Shown here in pieces: positions 36,228 through 46,268 of a DNA stretch of 64,000 nt. The stretch's first letter is position 1, and every line of letters starts with the position of its first letter. Source of the DNA: Diplocarpon mali (Eukaryota; Ascomycota; Leotiomycetes; Helotiales; Drepanopezizaceae); the NCBI GenBank assembly GCA_024741835.1, contig JAENRP010000116.1, forward strand, positions 1,945 through 65,944, in the 5' to 3' direction. A model generated the notes under the pieces. That model had not been told where the DNA came from. It worked only from the letters and a program-made list of their open reading frames with translations, and did no database searches. Made by a program: the position numbers and the translations under genes.

Positions 36228-37279
36228 CTACGCGCAGTGGACCACGCCGTCCGCGTGGGTATGGCACTCGGCCGCCGCGGAGTTCGCTGTGCTGGCTGGA
36301 GCTGGCTCGGTCGTGGTCGGGGGCCGAGTCTCGGACGCCGCGTCGGCGGGAGGATGGGCTTCGGTCGCCGCCTCACCGGCTGCTGAGCTCGTCAGAGTCG
36401 CAGACGCGGTCTCCGAGTGCGCGGGGAGCGTCCCGGCACAGCCTTGGCCGGGCAGGGCAATGTCGTAGGCGTACACCTCGACCGCAAAGTGGCGGAGCGT
36501 GGCGCTGTTGCGCACCGCCTGCTCGGGGTGGTCGTGCGCCAGGCGCAAGATCTCTTCCTGGGCTGGTGGCGCGGTGAGTGTCGTGCGTGGACGGCGAGCG
36601 TGGGGGTTCGACTTACTATCAGCAAAGTGGTCCACCACGCCCTCGGCAATCTTCGTGACGTGGAAGAGACGATGCATCAGGTCGGCGCCGAAGTAGAGGG
36701 AGTCTTTCTGCTCGGCCACGGTGAATCCGTGGCCGCACATGGCCTCCAGCGGCCACCGCGCCTCGAACGACAGCGGGCAGATCACGTTCTGGTTCGGCGC
36801 CAGCTGCTGCCTCCAGTGGCCGGCCCATCCTGCGCACACGTTAGCCCGCCGCCGCCGGCCCGTTCGGCTCGGGAAAAGGGGAGGGGAGCGGCACCGTCTT
36901 GCCAGCACTTGTGGTCGACATCGTCACACCGGAACAGGACACCGTTCTTGTCCCCGTGCACGAGCTTGTCGAACCAGCCGGCCGGCTCCGCGGTCGTGCT
37001 GCCGCGGCCAAAGTACTTGACGTAGATGTCGGACGAGTGCCCGAAGCGCAGGATGTGGTCTTTGGCGTGCTGGGCCAAGGTCGTGGTCTCGTGCAGGGCG
37101 CGCCGCAGCTGAGCCTGCTCGGTCGCGTTGCAGGAGACGTGGAGCGTGTAGTCGGACGCCGCGCCCTGGTTCCAGGTCCAGGCGACTTGCTGGCGCGGCT
37201 CGACGGCGTGCTCGGGGCCGAGGGGCAGAGCGGCGGCTGCTGCGAGGCCGCTGCGCAAGATGAGGGCGCCGAACCGCAT
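36228..37279 (-). CDS. secreted zinc-binding PRA1/Asp f 2-like protein (zincophore)
   Basis: Three exons (37279-36895, 36829-36617, 36562-36228) give 310 residues, the length I know for Aspergillus fumigatus Asp f 2. A signal peptide (MRFGALILRSGLAAAAALPLG) is followed by the family core: SCNATEQAQLRRALHETTTL, AKDHILRFGHSSDIYVKYFG, NGVLFRCDDVDHKC, GWAGHWRQ, FGADLMHRLFHV (HRxxH with His181 and His185) and VDHFAD. After a low-complexity Thr/Ala/Pro linker the protein ends in a Cys-His cluster, CHTHADGVVHC (residues 299-309), a likely zinc site. In Candida albicans Pra1 and A. fumigatus Asp f 2, the secreted protein scavenges zinc outside the cell for a partner ZIP transporter encoded next to it. 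That partner lies divergently upstream here. A TATAAA box sits 69 nt upstream of the ATG. The fold resembles deuterolysin-like peptidases, but protease activity is not implied. Confidence 0.93.
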
Positions 37280-37347
37280 GCTGGAAAGCTTCAGGAGGCT
37301 GTGGACGGTGAGTGGCGAGGGAAGCCTCCTGCGCCGGGCCCAGGAGC

Positions 37348-37353
37348 TTTATA
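37348..37353 (-). promoter_or_regulatory. TATA box of the Asp f 2-like gene
   Basis: TATAAA on the minus strand, 69 nt upstream of the ATG at 37,279. It is the only good TATA match close to that start. Confidence 0.6.
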
Positions 37354-37702
37354 TGTTCTCGTCGGCCATCCGGCTCCCCCATTGTCGAGGAAGCCGTCCC
37401 GACGAGGGCACCGCGCGACCGAGCCATTTGCTGGGTCCGGCCGCTCCGCGATGCCGTCGCCAGTATGGCCCCTCCAAGCTGCTGGAGCCCCTCACCCGAT
37501 CGTGCTCCACGATTCCTCCCACCTTGATGGTTCCGTGCTGGTGCGGCGACGCAGACGCGCTCCTTCGTCTGGCCTTGCTTCTGCGCGGCGCACGCAACAT
37601 CCCTATCCCACGGGCGTGTATCGCCTCTCTCGCCGACCCGGGCGCGCGATGCAATCTCACGAGACCCGAGTCAGATTTGGAGTCCATGTGGGTCGGTCGG
37701 TC

Positions 37703-37713
37703 GCCTTCAAGGT
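37703..37713 (+). promoter_or_regulatory. candidate Zap1/ZafA zinc-response element
   Basis: GCCTTCAAGGT matches the yeast Zap1 element ACCTTNAAGGT at 10 of 11 positions, with the palindrome intact except for the first base. It lies about 425 nt upstream of the Asp f 2-like start, in the region shared with the zinc transporter. Confidence 0.55.
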
Positions 37714-38117
37714 TCGAGGGAGCGCGAATATGATTGTCGTTGCGGTAGCTGTCGCGTCAAAGAACACCCCTGCTCCCATCTCCTCGGCCAGCCTGCCCAC
37801 GTCGACTCAATCTCTCCGGGAGGCCAGTCTCTGGCCTGTGTTGGACGACGGGCAGGGGGCGGTCGTCTCCTCGGACGGGTACTCTAACGCCCTGGCCGAG
37901 TTTCGGTGAGAGAGAGGGAACCTTGATTCTCTCAGCTTTCTTCCTCTTCTGCCTCTCGCGCGTTTTTGGTTTTTGATTTTGTTGGTACCCCGTTAGGTGA
38001 TTGTGCACAATGATGAAGCTTCTCGAATACGTTGATTGTATTCGTGGTTGCATAGCTTGCTCTCGAAAGCTATTCCGCGAGAGCAAGAAGTACATACAGT
38101 AGCTAGTACCAAGCTGT

Positions 38118-38123
38118 GCCAAG
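38118..38123 (+). promoter_or_regulatory. candidate PacC site
   Basis: GCCAAG matches the PacC consensus GCCARG. A single hexamer is weak evidence alone, but it lies in the shared promoter together with other matches. Confidence 0.3.
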
Positions 38124-38469
38124 CCTTCCGATTGAATGTTGAGTCACCCGACCAGCATGTGACTAGTATTCCGACAGATTTTGATTTCTTTTTTTCTCTC
38201 CTTTCTCTCCAGGACCAGGGGGCGGAGGAACGAAGAACCGCCTCGGAGGAACTGTTCGGCGGGCCCAGAGCAGAGCTACGTAAGAGCTCGCGAAAGGTGG
38301 GTTCCTCGTCGGCGAGTGCTGCCGCGGAGAAGCGCGACGAGACGAGACGGCGGGCGGGTCGATGCTCGTCAGATGTGTGGTTATGCCTGTCGTGACGGCG
38401 GTGCTGCGGTTGGTCTGAATCTGTGTCCTCATCCATCTATGGATCTATTTACTTACTCGATTTATTTAT

Positions 38470-38572
38470 CCATTGATTGACACATTGATTGACCCACCGA
38501 TTGACCTACTAACCCATTGATGACCTATTGACCCATTGATGACCCATTGACCCATGGACTAACCCATGAACC
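38470..38572. repeat. degenerate minisatellite of CCCATTGATGA-like units
   Basis: Repeated ATTGATTGAC, CCCATTGATGA, CCTATTGA and CCCATTGA units with variable length. It lies between the PRA1-side and ZIP-side parts of the divergent promoter. The units contain ATTGA and ATTGG-like strings but no perfect CCAAT box. Confidence 0.8.
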
Positions 38573-38686
38573 TCTACACCACATCGCTACCGTACAGTCG
38601 ACGCGTCCCCAGGCCGTCGGTCACGGGTTGCGGGGACCTTGATGGCTACCTCCATACCGAAGCATCGGCACGTGCCCCTCTCGGCG

Positions 38687-38699
38687 CTTGGCGCTTGGC
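38687..38699 (-). promoter_or_regulatory. tandem candidate PacC sites
   Basis: CTTGGC occurs twice, 7 bp apart (38,687-38,692 and 38,694-38,699). It is the reverse complement of the PacC hexamer GCCAAG. Another copy is at 38,924-38,929. They lie about 300-540 nt upstream of the ZIP start. Confidence 0.45.
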
Positions 38700-39120
38700 G
38701 CTTGACGGGTAGTTGACTGCATCTTTCTCCCCCAACCTTGTTCACCTCTTGATCCCCTCTTGTTCCTCTCTTGTTCCTCTCACTTCCCACACTTCTCTTG
38801 CGTGCGCTTGACCGCCAATCACAGCGCCAGCACACCCGCTCGTCGAACCGCCCGCCGCCTCCCGCCGGTGGGAACCGGCGCCGCCGAGGGGAGGACCCCC
38901 CTACAGAAACTCTATCTTATCTGCTTGGCTAGCACAGTACCCCCGCCCAGGAGACCAACCCTCCAATACTTTGATTTTTTTCTTGGATTCGTTTGTTATT
39001 TTGGTTGCAGACTCCGCTCCCACAACCATGCGAGAAGAGATTGACTCTTGCGGAGTAGCTGATGTCGTGCTGCGTACGAGGAAGGTGGACTCCATGGGAG
39101 AGGGAGAGGGAGAGGGGGGT

Positions 39121-39127
39121 TTATAAG
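39121..39127 (+). promoter_or_regulatory. TATA-like box of the ZIP transporter gene
   Basis: TTATAAG about 100 nt upstream of the ATG at 39,226, following a GGGAGAGGGAGAG purine tract. Confidence 0.5.
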
Positions 39128-39225
39128 ATAGCCGAGAAGTCTACTCTCACGTCAATACCCACGGCAAGGGACGATTCGATTCGGGAGAGCACGCGTGAAG
39201 TGCCAGATCGCTGAACATCGCCATC

Positions 39226-41317
39226 ATGACTTCGCGGACGGCATTTGTACTGGCGAGCTTACTGGGCTGCACCATCGCTCAGACTCTCACTCTCTCGGGA
39301 TGTCACTTTCACGATGGGCAAGAGTATGTCAAGCCACCCAACGTGTCTCGGGAGTTCAGGCCTGTCAGAGCCTCTTGTGCTGATGATGGCTTGCCAGATA
39401 CTGCTTCTTGCCAGATGGCTCGGAGGTTCCCTTCACGCGCACCGGAACTGCCACGAGGACATCAGCTCCCCAGACGACTACTGCTCCGGCGACGGTGGAA
39501 GCCAGCCCAACTCTGGCTGCCGTCCCAGCCTCGGTGACGGGTTGCCACGCACATGGGGATGTGCAGTACGTTCTCCGTGGCCCGCGGACACAACCCTCGA
39601 TTTGGCTGACAATGATGAAGATTCTGTCTTGGACCGAGCGGAACGGAATACGAGGTTGTGCAGACGCCTGCTGTGACTCCGCTCCCAGAGTCTTACGACG
39701 GTTGCCACGAGCATGGTGCGGGCGAGATGTGAGTTGTTTCCTACGACGAGACATCAGTCTTTGATATCCCAATGAATGCATGTGAGCCCCGGTTCTCACT
39801 GCTGATGGCCCTTCAGTTACTGTGAAGCACCAGATGGGAGCGAGGTTCAGATTGTACAAGAAGGCGCGGAACACACTGAAACCGAACATACCCACGAGCA
39901 CGGGCACGAGCACGCGGACGAGCACGATGGTGAACATGCCGCTGAACATGCCGGAGCCAGCACTTCGGGGCGCAATTGTCATTACCACGGCGATACGCTG
40001 TACGTTGACCACCTTTCCGCTGACCGAGATCCAACTAACGACGTGCAGACACTGCACCGGAGGTGCATCAGTCAGCTGCGAGTCCGTCCATCACGACTAC
40101 AACACTGGCCTTCGCATTGGAATGATCTTCCTGATTCTCGTCACCAGTGGCTTCGGTACGTTCGCTCCATATCGATACACTCCCTTCCTTCAACTGACGA
40201 CGCGTAGCTGTCTTTGCCCCGATTCTGCTCGAGCGCTTCACCAGGATGAAGCTCAACAGCATCGTCTTTGTGATCCTGAAGCAGTTTGGCACGGGGGTTA
40301 TTATATCCACGGCTTTCATTCATGTTGGTGCTCCCCTGGTCTCGCCGAAACAGAACACTCACCATCCTAGTTGCTTACCCACGCCGAGATGCAATTCAGC
40401 AACGAGTGTCTCGGCGCCCTGTCCTACGAATCCACCGCGACAGCTATAGCCATGGCTGGAGCCTTCCTCTGCTTCCTCGTCGAGTACATCGGTTCCAGAC
40501 TCATTGCCAAGCGAAACAAAAACGTCTCCGCTGGTGTCGATTCCGAACAGCTGTCCACCTCGTCCAAGGAGACCGTCCATGCTGTACCGCGCCCGGTGGA
40601 CAACTCGATTGCCGCGCTGGGCCACTCACACGGTGGTGGTCTAGACACAGAGACTCATTTCAGCGTCGCCGTCATGGAGTCTGGCATTATTTTCCACTCG
40701 ATCCGTACGTCGCCCATCCTCCCCAGACCCCATCTCCCTAACAAAGCCAGTCATCGGCGTAACCCTCAACGTGACCCCAAACTCCTTCTACACGACCTTC
40801 CTCATCGTGATCGTCTTCCACCAGATGTTCGAAGGCCTCGCCCTCGGCACCCGCATCGCCGCGCTGAAGTCCTCCACCTCGTTCTTCTCCAAGTCGCTGC
40901 TGGCGGGCGCCTTCACACTCATCACACCCATCGGCATGGCGATTGGCGTGGGCGTGCTGAGCAAGTTCAACGGCAACGACCCGGCGACCATCATCGCGAT
41001 CGGCACGCTGGATGCGATCAGTGCGGGGATTCTGCTCTGGGTGGGGCTCGTGGAGATGCTTGCGCAGTGAGTTTTTTTTTTTTTTNNNNNNNNNNNNNNN
41101 NNNNNNNTTTCAAACATGCGACTTGCGTATTGTTCTGTCATCAAGGGCTGTTGCGTTCGCGGCCTTGCAGTGTTATGTCGATGAATGGTGCTGATTTGAC
41201 AATAGTGACTGGATGAGCGGCGACATGGCGAGGGTTGGATGGTTCAAGGGGCTGGTCGGAGGTGCGAGTCTGCTCGCCGGGATGATACTCATGAGCGTGA
41301 TTGGTAAATGGGCCTGA
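39226..41317 (+). CDS. ZIP-family zinc transporter with four extracellular zinc motifs (ZrfC/Zrt1 type)
   Basis: Nine exons (39226-39323, 39398-39565, 39621-39728, 39817-39999, 40049-40155, 40208-40323, 40371-40704, 40751-41066, 41206-41317) give 513 residues with every phase consistent. A signal peptide (MTSRTAFVLASLLGCTIAQ) is followed by an extracellular domain of about 190 residues with four Cys-His motifs: CHFHDGQEYC (26-35), CHAHGDVQFC (82-91), CHEHGAGEIYC (117-127) and CHYHGDTLHC (179-188). A His/Glu-rich stretch (EHTETEHTHEHGHEHADEH) precedes the last. Then comes the ZIP domain: a first span GLRIGMIFLILVTSGFAVFA, a variable cytosolic loop with GHSHGGG, the HSILIG motif in span IV and FHQMFEG in span V. 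These motifs line the zinc path in ZIP proteins. The plasma-membrane protein should import zinc, probably at neutral or alkaline pH with the secreted partner encoded divergently. The last intron contains a 22-base gap of N after a T-run. Introns 1-4 each interrupt one zinc motif in phase 2. Confidence 0.95.
41086..41107. other. assembly gap (22 N)
   Basis: Twenty-two N follow a run of T inside the last intron of the ZIP gene, so the coding sequence is not affected. A homopolymer probably caused it. Confidence 0.98.
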
Positions 41318-42435
41318 GGGCATGGCTGGTCGGATAAAGGTCTCTGGGTCAGGACTTGTTGGGATCGGAGAACAATCAAGTGGATTTCTTGTCTGGCGCT
41401 TGGGCAACGGGAAAGAGGGGGAAGACAACCAGGCAGCGAACCCATCTGCCACAGCTAATTCGATAGAAACTAATTGTTAATCTTGTACATCAGTGCATGT
41501 CAGTCCAGAAACCATGTTTTCAGCTTCTGCTAAGCGAAACTTACGCTACAGAAGCTTCTCCAGTCTCCAAGCAGCATCGATTGATTCGTCCCCTTTCCAC
41601 ACCTTCAGTGACCTTTACTGAGTCAGCCGTACCCTGGTCCGTTGCTCACCTCCAATAGCTATCAGAGCGGACGTAGTGCTAATAGGTACAGTACTGCCCT
41701 TCATCTCGTCAAGATTCGCTGAATAAGATACCAGAGACTCGCCCGCGTCAAGTCCCGGTCAAGGTAGTATTTATGAACTAGTGTAGGCATTTTAAAGCGA
41801 GCCTATCAGAGACTATATTAGACGCCAATATCAACATTCGTAGGCCAGGCCGCGCTAGCCACCGGTGAACAGGACGGATCCGCGCCCTAGCGAGGCAGCC
41901 ACTATCTCACCCGTCTTGATTGCTAGGCGACCTACCCAAAGGCACGAGAGAGAGAAATCGCCCAGGCTCTGGGGTGTACTTGGTTTCCCAGGTCCGGTTC
42001 TGAGGGACTTACTTGCAGAGGTGACTACACCTGGACATCTGGGCATCTCTCCTCCATTCCATGGAGGGCAGTATTGCGAATACAGAGACAGAGACAGGTA
42101 TGGACTCGGAGTGGAGACGAGAGCCTCGCGCCTCGCAGGGAGCGGCTCTGGGCGTGGTTCTGGCGCAGAGTCTGGTTGCTGATAACGACGGTATGTCTTT
42201 GAGGGACGTGAATTCGCGGCGGAGGAGTGAAGCTGTTGTCTCGGGCATGTCGGATACGTCGCTACGGATTCTCTGACTCGGCATGGCAATGGCCGCTGTT
42301 GGCCGAAATCCTTCAGATCCCTTGCCTTCAGCAACGCTATGATCTCAGTGGAGATGTTCGCCAGAGAAACGTCTCACCAGGCATGACCTCGAAGCTTCCA
42401 AGCTCCCCTCTCTCGCGGGATCTCAGGATCTGATA
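41318..42435. other. intergenic, nothing recognised
   Basis: About 1.1 kb between the ZIP gene and the 2EXR pseudogene. Short ORFs exist on both strands (e.g. 42,061-42,276 with an ATG), but I recognise no family or exon chain. Some of it may be the lost N-terminus of the pseudogene. Confidence 0.55.
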
Positions 42436-43600
42436 TTGCAAGGTATCCTCAACGTACCAAAGACTTGGATAGAGCGTCGCATACGAAAATCTCGGGGTAG
42501 ATATCTTTTGAGCACAATCCTGGTACATATCCCCAGAGACACAGATCTCCCGTGCGAAGCGGAAGATATTCCAGCTCATTGGAGAATCACCGACCATCCG
42601 ACCTATATCTTGGGCAAGCCTGCCCCTGCTGAATGCGCGATCCACATCCCTTGTCTCGATCTCAGCCCGGGATGCTACCTCTTCCCTCCCCTCCCATGCG
42701 AGCTACGACTTGACATTCTTGAAAAAGCCCTAGACTCTCGAATTCTCCGAGTCAATGAATCCCGATCTCTGACTGCAGCAGTCAGGGGACTGAGGATCCA
42801 GGATTCCCACGCTCTTGAGTGTTTGGCAGACTCGTGTGACGAGGCTAGCAAGGTAATCAAGTGGCGTTGCGAGCAGCTCAAGGTCGTGATCAGCGCCGAA
42901 GATTTCCTTCCGGATCAGCGCACTCTCTTGTCCGGCTGGATTGACATCGCCCGGGATACGCTCCATGTCAATCTTATAGGCCTGTGTCCTACAGAGCCTG
43001 GGGCATGGAAATCGACCTGTCGCTGGTTAAAAATGTCGCGGTTGTTGCCAATCCTAGTTCCAATGACTCGTTTGAACCCATTGCTATCAATAACCAATCA
43101 ACACCGAGACGTGAATGGATTCTGCGCCAGGTAAAGGCGTATTCATGGCTTGAAGCAGCTCATTGTCATTAGTGGCTCGTGTGGTATTTATTGTGTTCTA
43201 CCTAACTCCAAACTTCGTCTGATCGACACCACAATATTTCAGGCCATGGATGTTGCCGCGGCTCGTTCTCTGTTGATCTGTAACACACTATCGGTGTACC
43301 TAGCAACTAGTCTCTGTTCTGGAGAAATTCTCCGATAAATCTCTGATGATGAAGCTACTATACGCAGATATTGTAAATGGAGATCACCCGGAAAGATGGG
43401 ATGAAATCAAGTTCACCCCTTCAGTGACTGCTTACGAGAGAATTGTTGACGATCCCACTACTCCAACACCTCTTCCACAGAGTCTCGATAAGCTGAATTT
43501 GATGCCGCGGCATGCGTTGAAGACGTCCCTTTCTACACCAAGAAGCCCATTTCTCAACCAGCTCATTACGAATTGGAGGTTGAGGACATATTCGAAGTAA
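42436..43600 (+). pseudogene. frameshifted 2EXR-domain protein
   Basis: One frame carries FPPLPCELRLDILEKALDSR, a diverged 2EXR core ('FPxLPxELRxxIWxxAL'), followed by ASKVIKWRCEQLKVV and ARDTLHVNLIG. Near 43,005 the similarity shifts frame to MEIDLSLVKNVAVVANPSSN and REWILRQVKAYSWLEAAH. Near 43,150 it shifts again to LKQLIVISGSCGIY, and later to WDEIKFTPSVTAYERIV (43,346-43,600). No intron with acceptable length and splice sites explains these joins. The first frame has no ATG upstream. I therefore read it as a decayed member of the fungal 2EXR family; sequencing errors are the alternative. An intact 2EXR gene follows on the same strand. Confidence 0.6.
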
Positions 43601-44616
43601 AATCCCATCAGGGAGGATATATGTTCAGTCCTTACGACGGAATGGAGACTCTCTTCAAGGAGTTCTAGGGGCCGTTGGGGGACACCATGGTGAGAGCAAG
43701 AGACGGTGTTTAGGCTGTTTGTGTTTGCGAAAGACTGCTCGGGCACTCGAACATAGCGCGCGCATGAGCTCTGCTAGGAAATCGTCCGAAGCGGGGCGAA
43801 GTGTGCCGGCGAGGTATAGAAGATTTATGTCTATGAGGCAAAGGGAATAAGCCATGGCTTTGGAGCCAAATTGACATGGCTGTTCGATAACGAGCTTCCT
43901 AGACTTCTTAATAAAGAAAGATCGTGGACTTGGTCCTGTGCTATAGCCAGTAAATCATGCGTGAATCGTCCTCCGCTCTCTCAAGTCTCCAGAGGAATAG
44001 TGAGGCATAATCCGCCATGACAACGTGATCCAGTCTGGCCATTTGGATATGACATCTCGCCGGTTGTAATCAGATGCAATAATCAGATACAATGCTCAGA
44101 ACCTCCCGCATTACACCAAAGATTAATCTGAGGGTACTCCGCCTCATTTTCCCTCTCCTTCAAGCACGAGGACGTGCTATTGCGCCAGCCCCATCCAACC
44201 ATCGGTCAGTACATGAACTCTCAAGCTGCGGATGGATTCACACATCCGTGTGTACTTCTCTTCATTGAAAAGCTCATTCGTCTTCTGCAATCCCATCAAT
44301 CCTGGGGATCTGCACTCGTAGAGATACTCTGCAGAGTGTACTGAGGGGTAGAGATTCTCTGCGGGAGTGGATTGAGGGGACCCCCTCCCCCCCCCCCGAA
44401 AGTGGCAGAAGCAGTACCGAGCCGCAGCCAAAACTTCTTTCAGTAGATTGCCGAAGTCGGAAACAAAACAGCTCCGACATACGCAACATCAACACCACAA
44501 CCTCACTTTCTCGCGCCCAGAACCCGAACATTGCGACAATAGCTACGGCTGATACCAACTGTCCAAATCTGCCGGGCATCACAGCCTCTGACAACTCACC
44601 TAACCACAACTTGGTC
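43601..44616. other. intergenic, C-rich run
   Basis: About 1 kb between the 2EXR pseudogene and the intact 2EXR gene. Notable only for a CCCCCTCCCCCCCCCCC run near 44,382-44,398. No gene seen. Confidence 0.55.
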
Positions 44617-46268
44617 ATGACGACCATTTCGGCTGACTCAACCTTGACATTCGAGCAGTGGGTAGACGAGCTTTTGGTAAAAGAATTATTTGGGCCCCGC
44701 CGAGATCAGTGGGGTGAGAAAGCATCCCTGCGGTCCGTAGACTGCATCCGACCGTAGTCACTAATAATCTTTATCTGCAGACAATCTTGAAGCGGGGGAT
44801 GAAAGCATTTTAAAATCTCAATCCTTCCTCGAAGAAGCCCGAAAATACAAGCTAGAGTTCAAGAAGTTCATGGATAGGAAAAAGACAGATCCGGCATGGA
44901 ATCAGTTCAACCCAGGTAGCCTTCTCTGTTCCGCGCGGCCTCGGGCGGATCTAACACTTTGTAGACACGTGGATGGCGCTTCCTAAGGAGTGCGGTGCCG
45001 CGAAGACACAAGACGAGATATGCGGCTTAGGCGATTTCGTTATTCAGTGGCCGTTGGCAGTCGACTGTAATGCAGCGACGAGCCCCTTTCCCCACTTCAA
45101 ATTACTCCCCCTTGAACTTCGGCGACTGATCTGGAAGTGGGCACTTCCCCCAGCACGACTCGTCCGACTTGATTTGACAGTCGAGCCCAATAGATTCCAC
45201 CACAGAGATTACTATGACGACAACGATGACTTTTTTGGCAGGAACATGATGGTATGCAAGGAATCTTGGGACGTGTTTGACAGAGCGTATCGCCCTATTC
45301 AAGTGTTCCCGGGCACTTTCGAAGAGGCTCTCGAGCGACAGAAGGAGATCGAAAAATTAAGGGCAGAGGCTGCGGCCGCGATGGCCGAAAATGGCAGATA
45401 TCCAGATATCGAAGAGGAATATTCGGCAGAGGCAAACGGCTTAACGGTCGTACAGCGCTTTGATTATCAGCAAGACACCTTGGCGCTGAGTCTCAGCTCC
45501 ATCCAAAAGGTCGCCGAGTCCTTGAACTATCTTGACTTGTCGTTGGTCCGTAAGCTGGCTTTGGCTGGCGTACATGTACAACCTGAGGGGGAAGGATTTG
45601 AGGTACACCAAATCTGGAAATCTCTGCATAACCGCTGCCCCGCTCTCAAGGCTTGCACCGCTCTCATCGGTGAGCGAGATCTACAATATAGCTTTGGTTG
45701 GCCCAATGCTGAAGGCACTGATCGATACTGCTTCCTTGAAGTCGGCGCAGAACTTTCGGAGATTGGACGGATAGCCATTACTTCCGCTGAGGACAACGTG
45801 ATGAGAGGGTCGATCATCAAATTATCTGATAGGCGGAGAGATATCGAGACGAGCTTCGCACAAGAACCGCTGATGCCCAAAGCGCTTTTGATCCAAGTTG
45901 CCTTGCTCTGTCGCGAGCGACCGGCAGATAGCGTATGGCTGACGAAAAGAGTTGAAATTGCCCCCAAGGAATCTCTGCCGTTTGTGGCTTCTTTTTATAC
46001 AAACGTGCCAGTCCACGAGTACCCAGTGAAGCGATTGGTTCTTAACCTCGATGGAGGGCCTATCGAATGGTCGTTCCCCTGCGCGAAAGACAGTGGGACA
46101 TTGGGATCCATCTATGATGGGATGTCAATCCTTTTTGAAGACTTTGACAGACTTTCTCTGGAGAATGAAGCCGATGGCATCCTGGAATTCATGGAGTTTA
46201 GTGGACCTGGCCCACTCTTCCCTGGAGACCATCTCTTGACAGGGCGCGCCGTGGACCTCTCGTCTTGA
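44617..46268 (+). CDS. 2EXR-domain protein of unknown function
   Basis: Three exons (44617-44713, 44781-44915, 44965-46268) give 511 residues; both introns are phase 1 and frames join exactly. The N-terminus reads MTTISADSTLTFEQWVDELL, followed by a helical acidic/basic stretch. At about 119-138 lies the 2EXR signature FPHFKLLPLELRRLIWKWAL, named for two conserved E-x-R motifs. An acidic loop (YYDDNDDFF) and a coiled-coil segment (EEALERQKEIEKLRAEAAAA) follow. The rest has the mixed pattern common to this large fungal family, whose function is unknown. No signal peptide or membrane span, so probably intracellular. The frameshifted relative 1 kb upstream on the same strand suggests an old tandem duplication. 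Confidence 0.85.

Larger units (their letters stand above)
37280..39225. promoter_or_regulatory. shared divergent promoter region of the zinc-acquisition pair
   Basis: This 1,946-bp region separates the start codons of the PRA1/Asp f 2-like gene (leftward) and the ZIP transporter gene (rightward). It holds one near-perfect zinc-response element, several ACCTTG half-sites (37,920; 38,636; 38,735), several GCCARG PacC-type sites, a TATA box near each end and a minisatellite at 38,470-38,572. Open frames inside it are composition artefacts. In A. fumigatus the equivalent pair is controlled by the zinc regulator ZafA and the alkaline-pH factor PacC; regulation here is inferred from the motifs. 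Confidence 0.65.

Noticed and set aside
36899..37909. 336-codon plus-strand ORF
   Set aside because: Antisense to exon 1 of the Asp f 2-like gene, continuing into the divergent promoter.
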